Shown here piece by piece: positions 49,005 to 58,034 of a stretch of DNA of 64,000 nt (its first letter is position 1; the number at the start of each line of letters is the position of its first letter). Position numbers and translations under genes: made by a program. The stretch is from the NCBI GenBank assembly GCA_002376235.1, contig DFNX01000006.1, positions 372,001 through 436,000 on the forward strand, given 5' to 3'. The notes beneath the pieces were generated by a model. The model worked only from the letters and a program-made list of their open reading frames with translations, was not told the origin of the DNA and ran no database searches. This stretch comes from Neorhizobium sp. UBA3556 (GTDB taxonomy: Bacteria > Pseudomonadota > Alphaproteobacteria > Rhizobiales > Rhizobiaceae).

Positions 49005-50405
49005 ATGGCGGACCTCTCGGCATTGCGTCACCTTCCTTCGGTGGACCAGATCCTCAAAGCCCCGGAAACGGCGCCGCTTCTGGACACCTATGGTCGCACC
49101 ACCGTCACCGAAGAACTGCGTACGCTTCTCGACGAGATCCGCACCGCCATGCGCGGCGGTACGGCATTGCCGGATACCGCCGCCATCCTCGCCTCACTGA
49201 CCAGCAAGCTCGAATACGCGGACCGCTCCAACCTGCGGCCGCTGATCAACCTCACAGGCACGGTGCTGCACACCAATCTCGGCCGTGCACTGCTGGCCGA
49301 AGAAGCGGTCAAGGCCGCCGTAGATGCCATGCGTGAGGCGGCAGCGCTGGAATTCGACCTTAACACCGGCAAGCGCGGCGAACGCGACAGCCACCTGCGC
49401 GAACTGCTCTGCGAACTGACCGGCGCCGAAGATGCCACCATCGTCAACAACAATGCCGCCGCCGTGCTGATCGCGCTGAATGCGGTCGGTGCCGGCCGTC
49501 AGGCCATCGTTTCGCGTGGCGAACTGATCGAGATCGGCGGCGCTTTCCGCATGCCCGACATCATGGAACGCGCCGGCGTTCAACTGGTCGAAGTCGGCAC
49601 CACCAACCGCACGCACCCGAAGGACTATCGCAACGCCATAAGCGAAGAGACGGCGCTGATCCTCAAAGTGCATACCTCCAATTACCGCATTGAAGGTTTT
49701 ACTGCCGAAGTGTCCGGCGCAGACCTCGCCACCATCGCAAAAGAGGCGGGTGTCGCCCTCCTCAATGATCTAGGCTCCGGCACGCTGGTCGATCTCTCCC
49801 AATACGGCCTTGCCCGCGAGCCGACAGTGCGCGAGGCAGTGGCCGAAGGCGCGGATCTGGTCACCTTCTCCGGCGACAAACTGTTGGGTGGACCGCAGGC
49901 CGGTTTTATCGTTGGCCGCAAGGATCTGATCGCCGAGATCAACCGCAATCCGCTGAAACGGGCTTTGCGCGTCGACAAGATCCGCATCGCCGCGCTTGCC
50001 GCAACGCTCAAACTTTATCGGGATCCGGATCGCCTCGGCGAACGCCTGCCGACGTTGCGCATGCTGTCGCGCCGCCAGAGCGCCATCGCAGAGCAGGCCG
50101 AACGCCTGTTGCCGCATGTCTCCGAGACGTTGACGACATTCGGTTACACGGTGGAGATCTGCCGCTGCGCCAGCCAGATCGGCTCCGGCGCACTGCCGGT
50201 CGATACGATCCCGAGTGCCGGGCTGCGCATCGGCCACACCAGCGGTAGCGCGCTTGAAAAGCTTAGCTCAGCCTTTCGCGCTTTGCCCCGCCCGATCCTC
50301 GGGCATATTCGTGATGGTGCGCTGATCCTCGATCTGCGCTGCCTGAACGATGAAGCGACCCTCCTCTCCTGCCTCTCGCATGTGAATGCCAATGCGCTGG
50401 CTTGA
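49005..50405 (+). CDS. selA: SelA, L-seryl-tRNA(Sec) selenium transferase
   Basis: 466 residues. A PLP enzyme that converts Ser-tRNA(Sec) to Sec-tRNA(Sec) using selenophosphate. The Schiff-base lysine is Lys292 in VTFSGDKLLGGPQAG (E. coli Lys295). Other motifs: NLTGTVLHTNLGRALL, EFDLNTGKRGERDSHLRELLCELTGAEDA, VNNNAAAV, SRGELIEIGGAFRMPDIM. The 3' end overlaps the Sel1-repeat gene by 20 bases. Confidence 0.97.
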   Translation: MADLSALRHLPSVDQILKAPETAPLLDTYGRTTVTEELRTLLDEIRTAMRGGTALPDTAAILASLTSKLEYADRSNLRPLINLTGTVLHTNLGRALLAEEAVKAAVDAMREAAALEFDLNTGKRGERDSHLRELLCELTGAEDATIVNNNAAAVLIALNAVGAGRQAIVSRGELIEIGGAFRMPDIMERAGVQLVEVGTTNRTHPKDYRNAISEETALILKVHTSNYRIEGFTAEVSGADLATIAKEAGVALLNDLGSGTLVDLSQYGLAREPTVREAVAEGADLVTFSGDKLLGGPQAGFIVGRKDLIAEINRNPLKRALRVDKIRIAALAATLKLYRDPDRLGERLPTLRMLSRRQSAIAEQAERLLPHVSETLTTFGYTVEICRCASQIGSGALPVDTIPSAGLRIGHTSGSALEKLSSAFRALPRPILGHIRDGALILDLRCLNDEATLLSCLSHVNANALA

Positions 50406-51216
50406 CCGTTTCCGCCGCAGCGCCACCGCGCACGCACCGGTCGCCGATCCAACCGCCGAGCAGATGGACGTAGCGCTTGCCGCTGCCAAGGCCGGCGATT
50501 ACGACACGGCCCTTGCGCTATGGGAGCCGCTCGCCCGCGCCGGAAACGCGCGTGCGCAGAACAATATCGGCGCCTGTTTTGCCGAAGGGCTCGGCGTCGC
50601 TTCGGACCGCCCGCTGGCGCTGAAATGGCTGACATTGTCCGCAGACGCGGGTGATCCCGTCGGCCAGCGGAATTGCGCCGCTTTCCATATGCAGGGCAGC
50701 GATGCCGCAGGCTCGGACGCCGATCCGGCCAAGGCCGCAAAACTCTACCGCCTTGCCGCCGAACAGGGCGATGCCGAAGCACAAGACATGCTGAGCTGGC
50801 TGCTGCTCGAAGGCGAGATCATCCCCGTCGATCCGGAACAAGCCAAACTCTGGGCCGAACATGCGGCCGAAGGCGGTGTTGCCGCTTCGATGACCCGTCT
50901 CGGCATGCTCTATCACAACGCTCTGGGTGTCGACCGGGACCCGGTCAAGGCCGTGTTCTGGTGGCGCAAGGGCGCCCAAGGCGGTGATGCCGACGCACAA
51001 GCGATGCTGGGTGCGGCCTGCCATATGGGCGCGGGAACCCCAGTCGATCGTATCGCCGCCTTCGCCTGGCTGATCCGTGCAATGCATGGCGGCAGCGCAC
51101 TCGCCCAACCCTTTCTGGCGCCCGTCCGTGATAGCCTGTCCACACCGGACATCGCGGAAGCCGAACGCCGGGCAAAACTGCCGCTGGCCGAGATGATCGC
51201 GGAGGGAACACCATGA
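50386..51216 (+). CDS. Sel1-like repeat protein between selA and selB
   Basis: 276 residues (ATG 50386; ATG 50392 also possible). About five Sel1/TPR-like repeats of about 36 residues are readable, each with A-x-x-W or Y and G-x-x-x-A-Q positions: ALALWEPLARAGNARAQNNIGACFAEGLGV, ALKWLTLSADAGDPVGQRN, AAKLYRLAAEQGDAEAQDM, AKLWAEHAAEGGVAASMTRLGMLYHNALGV, AVFWWRKGAQGGDADAQAMLGAACHMGAG. There is no signal peptide. It overlaps selA at one end and selB (ATGA) at the other, so translation of the three is coupled. The name Sel1 is unrelated to selenium. A scaffold or chaperone role in selenocysteine synthesis is only inference. Confidence 0.85.
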   Translation: MPMRWLDRFRRSATAHAPVADPTAEQMDVALAAAKAGDYDTALALWEPLARAGNARAQNNIGACFAEGLGVASDRPLALKWLTLSADAGDPVGQRNCAAFHMQGSDAAGSDADPAKAAKLYRLAAEQGDAEAQDMLSWLLLEGEIIPVDPEQAKLWAEHAAEGGVAASMTRLGMLYHNALGVDRDPVKAVFWWRKGAQGGDADAQAMLGAACHMGAGTPVDRIAAFAWLIRAMHGGSALAQPFLAPVRDSLSTPDIAEAERRAKLPLAEMIAEGTP

Positions 51217-53267
51217 TCATCGGCACCGCCGGTCATATCGACCATGGCAAAACGACACTGGTGAAGGCGCTGACCGGCACCGATGCGGACCGTCTGAAGG
51301 AAGAAAAGGCGCGCGGCATCACCATCGATCTCGGTTTTGCCTATGCAAAATTTGCGGGCGATGCCGTCACCGGTTTTATCGATGTGCCCGGCCACGAAAA
51401 GTTCATCCATACCATGCTGGCCGGTGCGGGCGGCATCGATTACGCTCTGCTGGTGGTGGCCGCCGATGACGGCATCAAGCCGCAGACGCGCGAACATCTC
51501 GCCATCCTCGACCTTCTCGGCATTGTTCGTGGCATCGTGGCTCTGACCAAGGCTGACCTTGTCGACGCCGATCGCATAACAGCCGTCACCAACGATATCC
51601 GCGCCCTGCTCGCCCCGACGCGACTGAGAGAGATCGACATCCTACCAGTCTCCGCTTCATCGGGCCAAGGCATCGAAGACCTCAAGACGATCCTCGCCGA
51701 GGCAGAGCGCACCACCGTCGAGACCGCCACAGAAGGCCGGTTCCGTCTCGCCGTTGATCGCTCCTTCACCCTGTCGGGCGCCGGTACCGTCGTGACCGGC
51801 ACGGTTCTGTCCGGTTCGGTGGCAATCGGCGATGCCGTCACAGTCTCTCCTTCTGGACTGTCAGCCCGCGTGCGCTCCATCCATGCGCAGAACATGGCAG
51901 TCGAGCGCGGTTTCGCCGGCCAGCGCTGCGCCCTCAATCTCGCCGGCGAGGCGATTTCAAAGGACGCCATCCATCGCGGCGACATGGTGGTCGATCCCGC
52001 CCTGCACGCCCCGACCGACCGCATCGATGCCGAACTGACCGTTCTCGCCGGGGAGCCGAAAGCCATCGGCCAATGGTTTTCCGCCCGCTTCCACCATGAA
52101 AGCGTCGAGGCCGGCGCGCGCATCGTACCGCTCGAAGGCCCAGTCGCCCCCGGCTCCACTGCCCGCGTGCAACTCGTGCTTGACCGCCCGATTGCAGCCG
52201 CCGTCGGCGACCGCTTCATCCTGCGTGACGTTTCCGCCCAGCGCACCATCGGTGGCGGGTCGCTGATCGACCTGCGACCGCCTGCCAGAAAACGCCGCAC
52301 GCCGGAACGCCTCGAACAACTGACGGCAGCAGCCAAGCCCACAGCCGCCGAACAGCTTTCGGCACTTCTCGATACCGCACCCTATCTGGTCGATCTCAAC
52401 GCCTTTGCCCGCGACCGGGCAATGTCGTCCTTACAATTGAATACGGCAGCCGAAGCGGCAGGCATCGTGCTGGTCGAAGCCGGCGGCATTTCCTATGCCA
52501 TGTCGGCCATCCACCGTGCCGCCTTCACGACACAACTTGTCGAACTGCTCACCACCTTCCATGCCGAAAACCCGGAATTGCAGGGCCAGGGCCGCGAACG
52601 CCTGCGCATGGCGATGACGCCCCGCCTGCCCGCGCCCGCCTTTCTGGCCGTCATGCGTGCCGAGGCGGTTGCCGGAAACATCGTGCTTGAAGGCGCCTTC
52701 CTGCGCCTGCCCGGACACATCGCCCAGCTTGGCGAAACGGAAGAAGCGCTCTATGCCGAAATTCTCCCGCATCTCATCGGTGAAAATCGCTTTCGTCCGC
52801 CGCGAGTGCGCGATTTCGTCGACCTGATTGGCAGTGATGAGCGCGAAATCCGGCGTGTCCTGAAACTCTGCGCGCGGCTCGGTCGTGTCGACCAGATCCG
52901 CAACGATCACTTTTTCACGCGGGCGACGACAGCCGAGATGGTGCAGATCATTCGCGAAATCGCAGTAAAGGCGGAACATGGAGAATTTACCGCCAGCGCC
53001 TTCCGCGACCGGGTGACGAGCGGCCGAAAAGTTGCGATCGAAATCCTCGACTTTTTCGACCGACATGGTGTAACGCTTCGGCGCGGCGATCTTCGCCGCA
53101 TCAATCCGCATCGGCTCGATCTGTTCGGCCCGTCCGTTCCTGATGCTGATAATGGAAGAGATTCGTCCCCGGTGGGGCGTCCGGACTTCAAATCCGGGTG
53201 GGGCAGCGACGCTGTCTTGGGTGGGTTCGACTCCCATTCTCTTCCGCCATCAGGAGAAAAGTCGTGA
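51213..53267 (+). CDS. selB: SelB, selenocysteine-specific elongation factor, with tRNA-encoded tail
   Basis: 684 residues. GTPase domain: [37 protein letters not shown]; then beta-barrel domains and C-terminal winged helices that bind SECIS ([72 protein letters not shown]). It delivers Sec-tRNA to the fdoG UGA. After [16 protein letters not shown] the frame runs without a stop through the whole selC tRNA gene (53154-53249), adding 32 codons ([15 protein letters not shown]...), and ends at TGA 53265-53267, overlapping the next gene's GTG. No earlier stop exists, so the last 38 residues are either a real tail or lost when the tRNA is cut out. Confidence 0.95.
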   Translation: MIIGTAGHIDHGKTTLVKALTGTDADRLKEEKARGITIDLGFAYAKFAGDAVTGFIDVPGHEKFIHTMLAGAGGIDYALLVVAADDGIKPQTREHLAILDLLGIVRGIVALTKADLVDADRITAVTNDIRALLAPTRLREIDILPVSASSGQGIEDLKTILAEAERTTVETATEGRFRLAVDRSFTLSGAGTVVTGTVLSGSVAIGDAVTVSPSGLSARVRSIHAQNMAVERGFAGQRCALNLAGEAISKDAIHRGDMVVDPALHAPTDRIDAELTVLAGEPKAIGQWFSARFHHESVEAGARIVPLEGPVAPGSTARVQLVLDRPIAAAVGDRFILRDVSAQRTIGGGSLIDLRPPARKRRTPERLEQLTAAAKPTAAEQLSALLDTAPYLVDLNAFARDRAMSSLQLNTAAEAAGIVLVEAGGISYAMSAIHRAAFTTQLVELLTTFHAENPELQGQGRERLRMAMTPRLPAPAFLAVMRAEAVAGNIVLEGAFLRLPGHIAQLGETEEALYAEILPHLIGENRFRPPRVRDFVDLIGSDEREIRRVLKLCARLGRVDQIRNDHFFTRATTAEMVQIIREIAVKAEHGEFTASAFRDRVTSGRKVAIEILDFFDRHGVTLRRGDLRRINPHRLDLFGPSVPDADNGRDSSPVGRPDFKSGWGSDAVLGGFDSHSLPPSGEKS
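53154..53249 (+). tRNA. selC: tRNA-Sec (UCA anticodon), selC
   Basis: A 96-base tRNA including the encoded CCA. The 8-bp acceptor GGAAGAGA pairs with TCTCTTCC. The anticodon TCA is at 53188-53190 within GGACTTCAAATCC, identical to the E. coli selC anticodon loop. A long variable arm (GGCAGC-GAC-GCTGTC) and T-arm GTGGGTTCGACTCCCAT are typical. It lies entirely within selB, same strand, its first base coinciding with a selB codon boundary. It could be processed from the operon mRNA or have an internal promoter. Confidence 0.95.
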
Positions 53268-53647
53268 GCAATCCCGCCGCAGACACCGATTTCGACGACT
53301 GGGTGATCGACACCTATTCGGATGCCGGTTCCTTCACCATGCTGTTCATTTTGGTATCGATCAGCGAGACCAAGGTAGAGCTACTGCGCTCAGCCTATCT
53401 GCATGTGGTGGGTGACGAGTTGCGCTGGCCGGACATGACAAAACTGTTTGCCGGTGCGGGCGTGAACTGGTCGGGCGTAGTATTTTATCGCGCCGGACGC
53501 GAAGGTCTGGTCGAAGACAAGGAGGCTAAGGCCCGCCTGTCGTCGCTCGTACGCAAGCTGGAAGAAGATCGCTCGCTGATCCGCGACGGCGAGTTTTTCA
53601 ATGCGGACGGTCTGCGGCTGATGATCGAGGAAATCAAGCCGCATTGA
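53264..53647 (+). CDS. Hypothetical protein coupled to selB
   Basis: 127 residues from GTG 53264, which overlaps the selB stop (GTGA); AGGAG is 7 bases upstream, right after the tRNA CCA. Sequence begins [20 protein letters not shown] and contains a WPDMTKLFAGAGVNWSGVVFYRAGREG stretch and a charged C-terminal helix region (EAKARLSSLVRKLEEDRSLI). I do not recognise the family. There is no signal peptide, cysteine cluster or membrane segment. Its place at the end of the selenium operon is the only functional hint. Confidence 0.75.
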   Translation: MSNPAADTDFDDWVIDTYSDAGSFTMLFILVSISETKVELLRSAYLHVVGDELRWPDMTKLFAGAGVNWSGVVFYRAGREGLVEDKEAKARLSSLVRKLEEDRSLIRDGEFFNADGLRLMIEEIKPH

Positions 53648-53670
53648 TTGAGTCTGATACAGCCACAAAA

Positions 53671-53695
53671 AAAGCCGCCCCGGAAGGCGGCTTTT
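53671..53695. terminator. Bidirectional terminator
   Basis: AAAAAAGCCGCC-CCGGAA-GGCGGCTTTT, with A and U runs on both sides. It ends the selenium operon and the convergent transglutaminase-like gene. Confidence 0.93.
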
Positions 53696-53718
53696 CCATT
53701 TGATAAAAGACCAGAAAA

Positions 53719-54786
53719 TCAGGCCGTGATTTCCTTCGAGGAAATCGAATAGACAAACGTCTTCGGGCTGAGGCAATCCACCTCGCCGCGCGATGTAAAC
53801 GCAGCCGGATACATGAAGAAGTTCTGGCGGATCTCGTTGCCCGGAAGCGTGATGTCGCGGGCGGTGTTGTAACCGACCCAGTTCATTTCCCAATTGCCGA
53901 AAGCCTTGGAGCGGAAAGCCTGAACGGCATCGTTGTCGAGCGGCAGCTTTTCTTCCAGAACGACCTTGCGGACATCCGCCGGATCGACAGGAACCCAGCC
54001 CTGACCTTCCAGATAAACCTCGGCACGACAGTGCTGTGCACCGGTAATATCGCCTGCACGGCCAAGCGTCTTGAAGTCAGCCGAATTGGCAACACGCACA
54101 CCAAAAACGTCACGGGCAGGCAGGCCAGCAGCGCGGGCAAGGGCTGTAAACAGACTGTTGATGTCGGCGCATTTGCCACCAAAATAGCCGGTTTCCAGCA
54201 TGTCCTTGACATTGCCGACGCCGCAACCGGCGACATTGGCATCGCGGAAGGTGTTTTCGACAACCCAGTCATAAATGGCGCGGGCCTTGTCCTCGTCCTT
54301 TTCGCGGGTGCCGATGATGTTCATCGCCGTGTCCTTGACGATGCCGTCGATCGGCGCGCTCGGTGTGGCGATGAGAGCGGCATCCAGTTCGGCCTGCTCC
54401 ACGGCGGCGCCATCGGCGCTACGGTTACGGGTCTGGACCGTCTGGGTAAACTCGATCGTGCGCTTGCCGTCGGCCTGCCATTCGACCGAAAGGATATCAG
54501 TGCCGGACATTGCGTCCTTCTTGATCGCGACCTGCTTCGAATCCGACGTCCAGTGTGGCGCGGTAGCCTTCTGGTATTCGCCGGCCGACTGGGCAACCGG
54601 CAGCCAGAGTTTTGCCGGGCCGGTCACGTCGGTCAGGTCCACCTTAGTGGTGACTTCGAACGTCCGCCATGCGGCCGTATCGGCCACCTTGTCGGCGGCG
54701 AATGTCGGGCTTGCGCCGCGGGAAACGAAAGCGGCGGCAACGGATGCCGTTGCGGCATGGCTAAGAAAGCGGCGGCGGTTCAACAT
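53719..54786 (-). CDS. Tat-exported transglutaminase-like domain protein
   Basis: 355 residues from ATG 54786 (MLNRRRFLSHAATASVAAAFVSRGASPTFA); the open frame to 54930 is not protein-like. The twin-arginine signal RRRFLS suggests Tat export and periplasmic location. The transglutaminase-like triad is visible: Cys in GYFGGKCADINSLFTALARAAGLPARDVFGVR, His in ITGAQHCRAEVYLEGQGW, Asp in VPVDPADVRK. Members act as cysteine proteases or amidases; the substrate is unknown. It faces the selenium operon across a shared terminator. Confidence 0.83.
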   Translation of the reverse strand: MLNRRRFLSHAATASVAAAFVSRGASPTFAADKVADTAAWRTFEVTTKVDLTDVTGPAKLWLPVAQSAGEYQKATAPHWTSDSKQVAIKKDAMSGTDILSVEWQADGKRTIEFTQTVQTRNRSADGAAVEQAELDAALIATPSAPIDGIVKDTAMNIIGTREKDEDKARAIYDWVVENTFRDANVAGCGVGNVKDMLETGYFGGKCADINSLFTALARAAGLPARDVFGVRVANSADFKTLGRAGDITGAQHCRAEVYLEGQGWVPVDPADVRKVVLEEKLPLDNDAVQAFRSKAFGNWEMNWVGYNTARDITLPGNEIRQNFFMYPAAFTSRGEVDCLSPKTFVYSISSKEITA

Positions 54787-54957
54787 GATTGTCCAACTCC
54801 TGTCGGTGTCACATCTGTTCGGAAACCATGACGGCTTCGGAAACACGATGTGCAGCTCAAATTGCGATAGAATGTCGCCTTGACTTACTCTGGTTGGCGA
54901 GGTCGAGGAAACAGGAATTGTCGTTTTCAAGCTTTTTTGAGCAGTTTTGTACTGGCT

Positions 54958-55344
54958 TCAGCAGCCCTGAGTGGCTTCGGTCTTGTTCGCGGCGGGTGGA
55001 TCGCTTGGCACGGCCATAGCGAGATCGAGGCCACGCGCCGTCGGTGGCTGCCATGTTTTGGATTCCGGTAGCGCGCCCTGCGGACTGGTGCCCATGTGGG
55101 CACCGCCGGTGCCACCGGTCCAGCCAGTCGAACCGGTATTGCCGGGCGCGGTGCCATCGGCGCTGTGACGGTCAGGTGGGGTTGCTGCCTCTGCCTTGTT
55201 GGCAGAGCCGCAACTGCCGTCACCTTCAAGGCTTTGGATTGATGGCGGTGTCTCTGAATTCTGAACCTGCGCACTTGCTGGTGTGGCGAATATCAGTGTG
55301 GCCGCGGCGATACATGAAAGAAATGAGGAAGGATAGAGAGGCAT
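54958..55344 (-). CDS. Small exported protein of unknown function
   Basis: 128 residues from ATG 55344, with AAGGAG 7 bases ahead. The signal peptide MPLYPSSFLSCIAAATLIFATPASA ends at a clear AxA site. The mature part is low in hydrophobic residues with a Gly/Thr-rich patch (GNTGSTGWTGGTGGAHMGTS) and two Cys, one at the very end (EATQGC) and one in GDGSCGSAN. I do not recognise the family; a disulfide between the two cysteines is possible. It lies between the transglutaminase-like gene and selD on the same strand. Confidence 0.65.
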   Translation of the reverse strand: MPLYPSSFLSCIAAATLIFATPASAQVQNSETPPSIQSLEGDGSCGSANKAEAATPPDRHSADGTAPGNTGSTGWTGGTGGAHMGTSPQGALPESKTWQPPTARGLDLAMAVPSDPPAANKTEATQGC

Positions 55345-55421
55345 CGGGAAGCTCCTTTTCTCCTCCCACAACGCCCGTATGCTATGGCAAGTTCCTTGAT
55401 GGACGGGATCGGGTAGTGCGA

Positions 55422-56471
55422 TCAGGAACTCACAATAATACCGGGTGTGCCGTCTTCGACCGTACCGACTATGCGCGCCAGCGGATAACCTGCTTCAACG
55501 ACCTGTTTTACCAGCGCATCTGCCTCCTTCGATGCGACGGCTATCAGCAGACCGCCGGAGGTCTGCGGGTCTGCGAGCAGCATACGCTGCCATTCCGGCA
55601 TATCGGTCGGTAGCGTGATTGCCTCACCGTAACTGGCCCAGTTGCGGACCGAAGCACCGGTGATGAAACCCTGTTGAGCCAGTTCTTCGGCTTCTGACAG
55701 AAATGGAATGTCGGCAAGGTTCAGCCGCAGCGTCAAATTGGATGCACGGGCCATTTCCAGCCCATGGCCTAAAATGCCGAAGCCGGTAACATCGGTAATC
55801 GCATGGACATTCGGATCGGCCGCAAGCGTGGTGCCTACCTTGTTGAGCAGGGTCGTGGAGGCGATCATCTCGTCATAGGCTTGGCTCGGCAGGGCATTTT
55901 TCTTGATCGCGGAGGAATAGATACCGATGCCTATACCCTTGGTCAGGATGAGCTTGTCGCCAGCCTTTGCGCCGCCGTTGCGACGAACCTGTGATGGATG
56001 ACAGATGCCGATGACGGCCAGACCATAGATCGGCTCGACGCTATCGATGGAATGGCCACCGGCAACGGGGATTCCTGCTTCTCCGCAGATCGACGCGCCG
56101 CCTTCCAGAATCCTGGAGATTTTCTCAGGCTCAAGTTTATTGATCGGCATGCCAAGTATAGCAAGCGCCATGATCGGTTTTCCGCCCATGGCATAGACGT
56201 CGGAAATCGCGTTGGTAGCGGCGATTCTGCCGAAATCATAAGGATCATCCACCATCGGCATGAAGAAATCGGTGGTGGCGATGACGCAGGTATTGTCGTC
56301 GATCTGCCAGACGGCGGCGTCATCGGCCATTTCATTGCCAACCAGAAGTTGGGCGAAGGGTTGTGCGGCAGGCTGGCCTGCCAGCAGCTTTTGCAGAACG
56401 GCGGGGGCAAGCTTGCAGCCGCAGCCACCACCATGGGCAAGCTCGGTCAGACGGGGAGAAGACATGTCCAT
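55422..56471 (-). CDS. selD: SelD, selenide water dikinase (selenophosphate synthetase)
   Basis: 349 residues from ATG 56471 with AAGGAGG 8 bases upstream. It makes selenophosphate for SelA from ATP and selenide. The active site Cys17 and Lys20 in HGGGCGCKL match E. coli numbering; the enzyme uses Cys, not Sec, so its own synthesis does not need the pathway. Further motifs: [87 protein letters not shown]. It is separate from selAB, on the opposite strand. Confidence 0.97.
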   Translation of the reverse strand: MDMSSPRLTELAHGGGCGCKLAPAVLQKLLAGQPAAQPFAQLLVGNEMADDAAVWQIDDNTCVIATTDFFMPMVDDPYDFGRIAATNAISDVYAMGGKPIMALAILGMPINKLEPEKISRILEGGASICGEAGIPVAGGHSIDSVEPIYGLAVIGICHPSQVRRNGGAKAGDKLILTKGIGIGIYSSAIKKNALPSQAYDEMIASTTLLNKVGTTLAADPNVHAITDVTGFGILGHGLEMARASNLTLRLNLADIPFLSEAEELAQQGFITGASVRNWASYGEAITLPTDMPEWQRMLLADPQTSGGLLIAVASKEADALVKQVVEAGYPLARIVGTVEDGTPGIIVSS

Positions 56472-56726
56472 GGTGAATTCCTCCTTCGGAACGTGCCGCA
56501 GGTCGCGGTTCTTGGCGGATAAAGTAATGCGTTGATAACGTCTCGCTCCCTGCGCGTCTATCACGTTCCATTGTCGACGGAGTGCATTTGCATGGGTATC
56601 GAGGTCACGAAAGCGTGCGGTTGTGCTGATTGAAACCCATTGGCGATGGTCGAGCGGAAGCCGTGTTTTTCCTGCCGCTTTCTATTCGCTATCATGGCCG
56701 CAACGATTCTCAGATCGGTTGAGTGT

Positions 56727-57824
56727 ATGCGCTACAATTTCGCGGACCTGCCGCTGCATCGGCTGATGGAACCGGTTTGCCGGGCGACGGCTGCAATTAC
56801 CCGTCTGGACGAGCGCGTCTCCCGATCCGCGATCGGAGCGGGATGGATGGAGCGTTCGCACTTCATTGATGCGGTTGCTTCTTTGTGGATCGATGGCGAG
56901 CTCGTTCATCTGGAGGATCTGGTTCTGCATGATGCATCAATGGGTATTCGCGCGCCGACACATGAGCTGACGATTGCCTATGATATCTTGCGCACGCGTC
57001 GGCGCATCTTTGAACATGAGGCTGACTGGGCTTTGAGCCGGGAGGGGCTTAGCCAGTTGCGCGGCAAGGCGGCAGACCAGCATTGCGCCGTGATGAGCGA
57101 AGCACCGTTGGAGATCAAATCGGCTGAGCCGGAGGACGACGAGGATCCGCTGGCTCGATATCTGGCGGAAGTCGACGCCGCACTTGCCAGAAGCGAGATG
57201 GCCATCTCGAAAGCATTGGATCTCTCCACGCCCTCCTATCCAAAGGAAAAGGCATCCATCCTCTATGAACCGGACTGGGACGAGGACGAGCGGCTTGCAG
57301 AATGGCAGGAGGTGCTTGATGAAAGCGCGGGCCTGCCGCCGGTTCTGCGGGCCGTGCTGTTGCTTGATGCCTGGCACCAGTTGCAGGTGTTGCAGCATGC
57401 TCCGTGGCTGGGGCGTTTGCTTTCGGCGTCGCTTCTAAGGAGAGAGCGTGTCACGTTATCTCATCTTGTTGCACTCAATATGGGGCTGAAGCAGGTCGGG
57501 CGGGAACGCCGGACAAGCCGGGAGCGGGATACCCGGCTGATTGCCATGCTTGAAGCGCTTGCCGAAGCTGGCGAGATGGGACTGAAGGAACATGATCGCC
57601 TTGCGCTCGCACGGCAGCAGATGGAGCATCGGATCGCCGGGCGGCGTCAGTCATCGAAACTGCCGCAACTTGTCGAGTTGGTCTTGTCCCGCCCGATGGT
57701 CTCATCGGGCATGATCGCCAAATCGCTTTCGGTGACACCGCAGGGTGCTTTGAAAATTGCTTCGGAACTGCATCTGAGAGAGCTGACGGGGCGAGGCCGT
57801 TTTCGCGCCTGGGGCATAATCTAA
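56727..57824 (+). CDS. DUF1612 / helix-turn-helix protein of the rhizobial family
   Basis: 365 residues from ATG 56727 (MRYNFADLPLHRLMEPV); an earlier ATG at 56694 or 56640 would add non-conserved residues. The N-terminal half matches DUF1612-type proteins seen on rhizobial replicons (ERSHFIDAVASLWIDGELVHLEDLVLHDASMGIRAPTHELTIAYDILRTRRRIF), the middle has an acidic linker, and the C-terminal part contains a winged-helix-like segment (SRPMVSSGMIAKSLSVTPQGALKIASELHLRELTGRGRFRAWGII). Probably a DNA-binding protein; target unknown. Often plasmid-borne in rhizobia, which may hint at chromid or plasmid exchange (inference). Confidence 0.75.
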   Translation: MRYNFADLPLHRLMEPVCRATAAITRLDERVSRSAIGAGWMERSHFIDAVASLWIDGELVHLEDLVLHDASMGIRAPTHELTIAYDILRTRRRIFEHEADWALSREGLSQLRGKAADQHCAVMSEAPLEIKSAEPEDDEDPLARYLAEVDAALARSEMAISKALDLSTPSYPKEKASILYEPDWDEDERLAEWQEVLDESAGLPPVLRAVLLLDAWHQLQVLQHAPWLGRLLSASLLRRERVTLSHLVALNMGLKQVGRERRTSRERDTRLIAMLEALAEAGEMGLKEHDRLALARQQMEHRIAGRRQSSKLPQLVELVLSRPMVSSGMIAKSLSVTPQGALKIASELHLRELTGRGRFRAWGII

Positions 57825-58034
57825 CAGTCTTTTGCGGGTGATCGACCGGTTTCGTTGCGCCCAGAACCAGTTTTGGACAATCCGATTGCATAAGCTGAAA
57901 AGTCGCGCGTCCTCTGCTTATCGCGCCTGCCGGCCATTGGAATATACAATAATCACCGCAGCCCTATTCCTAGTTTCCGTTCGACCGATACGGGTGAGTT
58001 CGTCTCCCGATCGATAGCAGGACGGAGCCCTCTC

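Noticed and set aside
53198..53263. An upstream extension of the 53264 gene back to 53198
   Set aside because: It would read through the tRNA-Sec gene in a different frame from selB, and the ribosome site AGGAG precedes GTG 53264.
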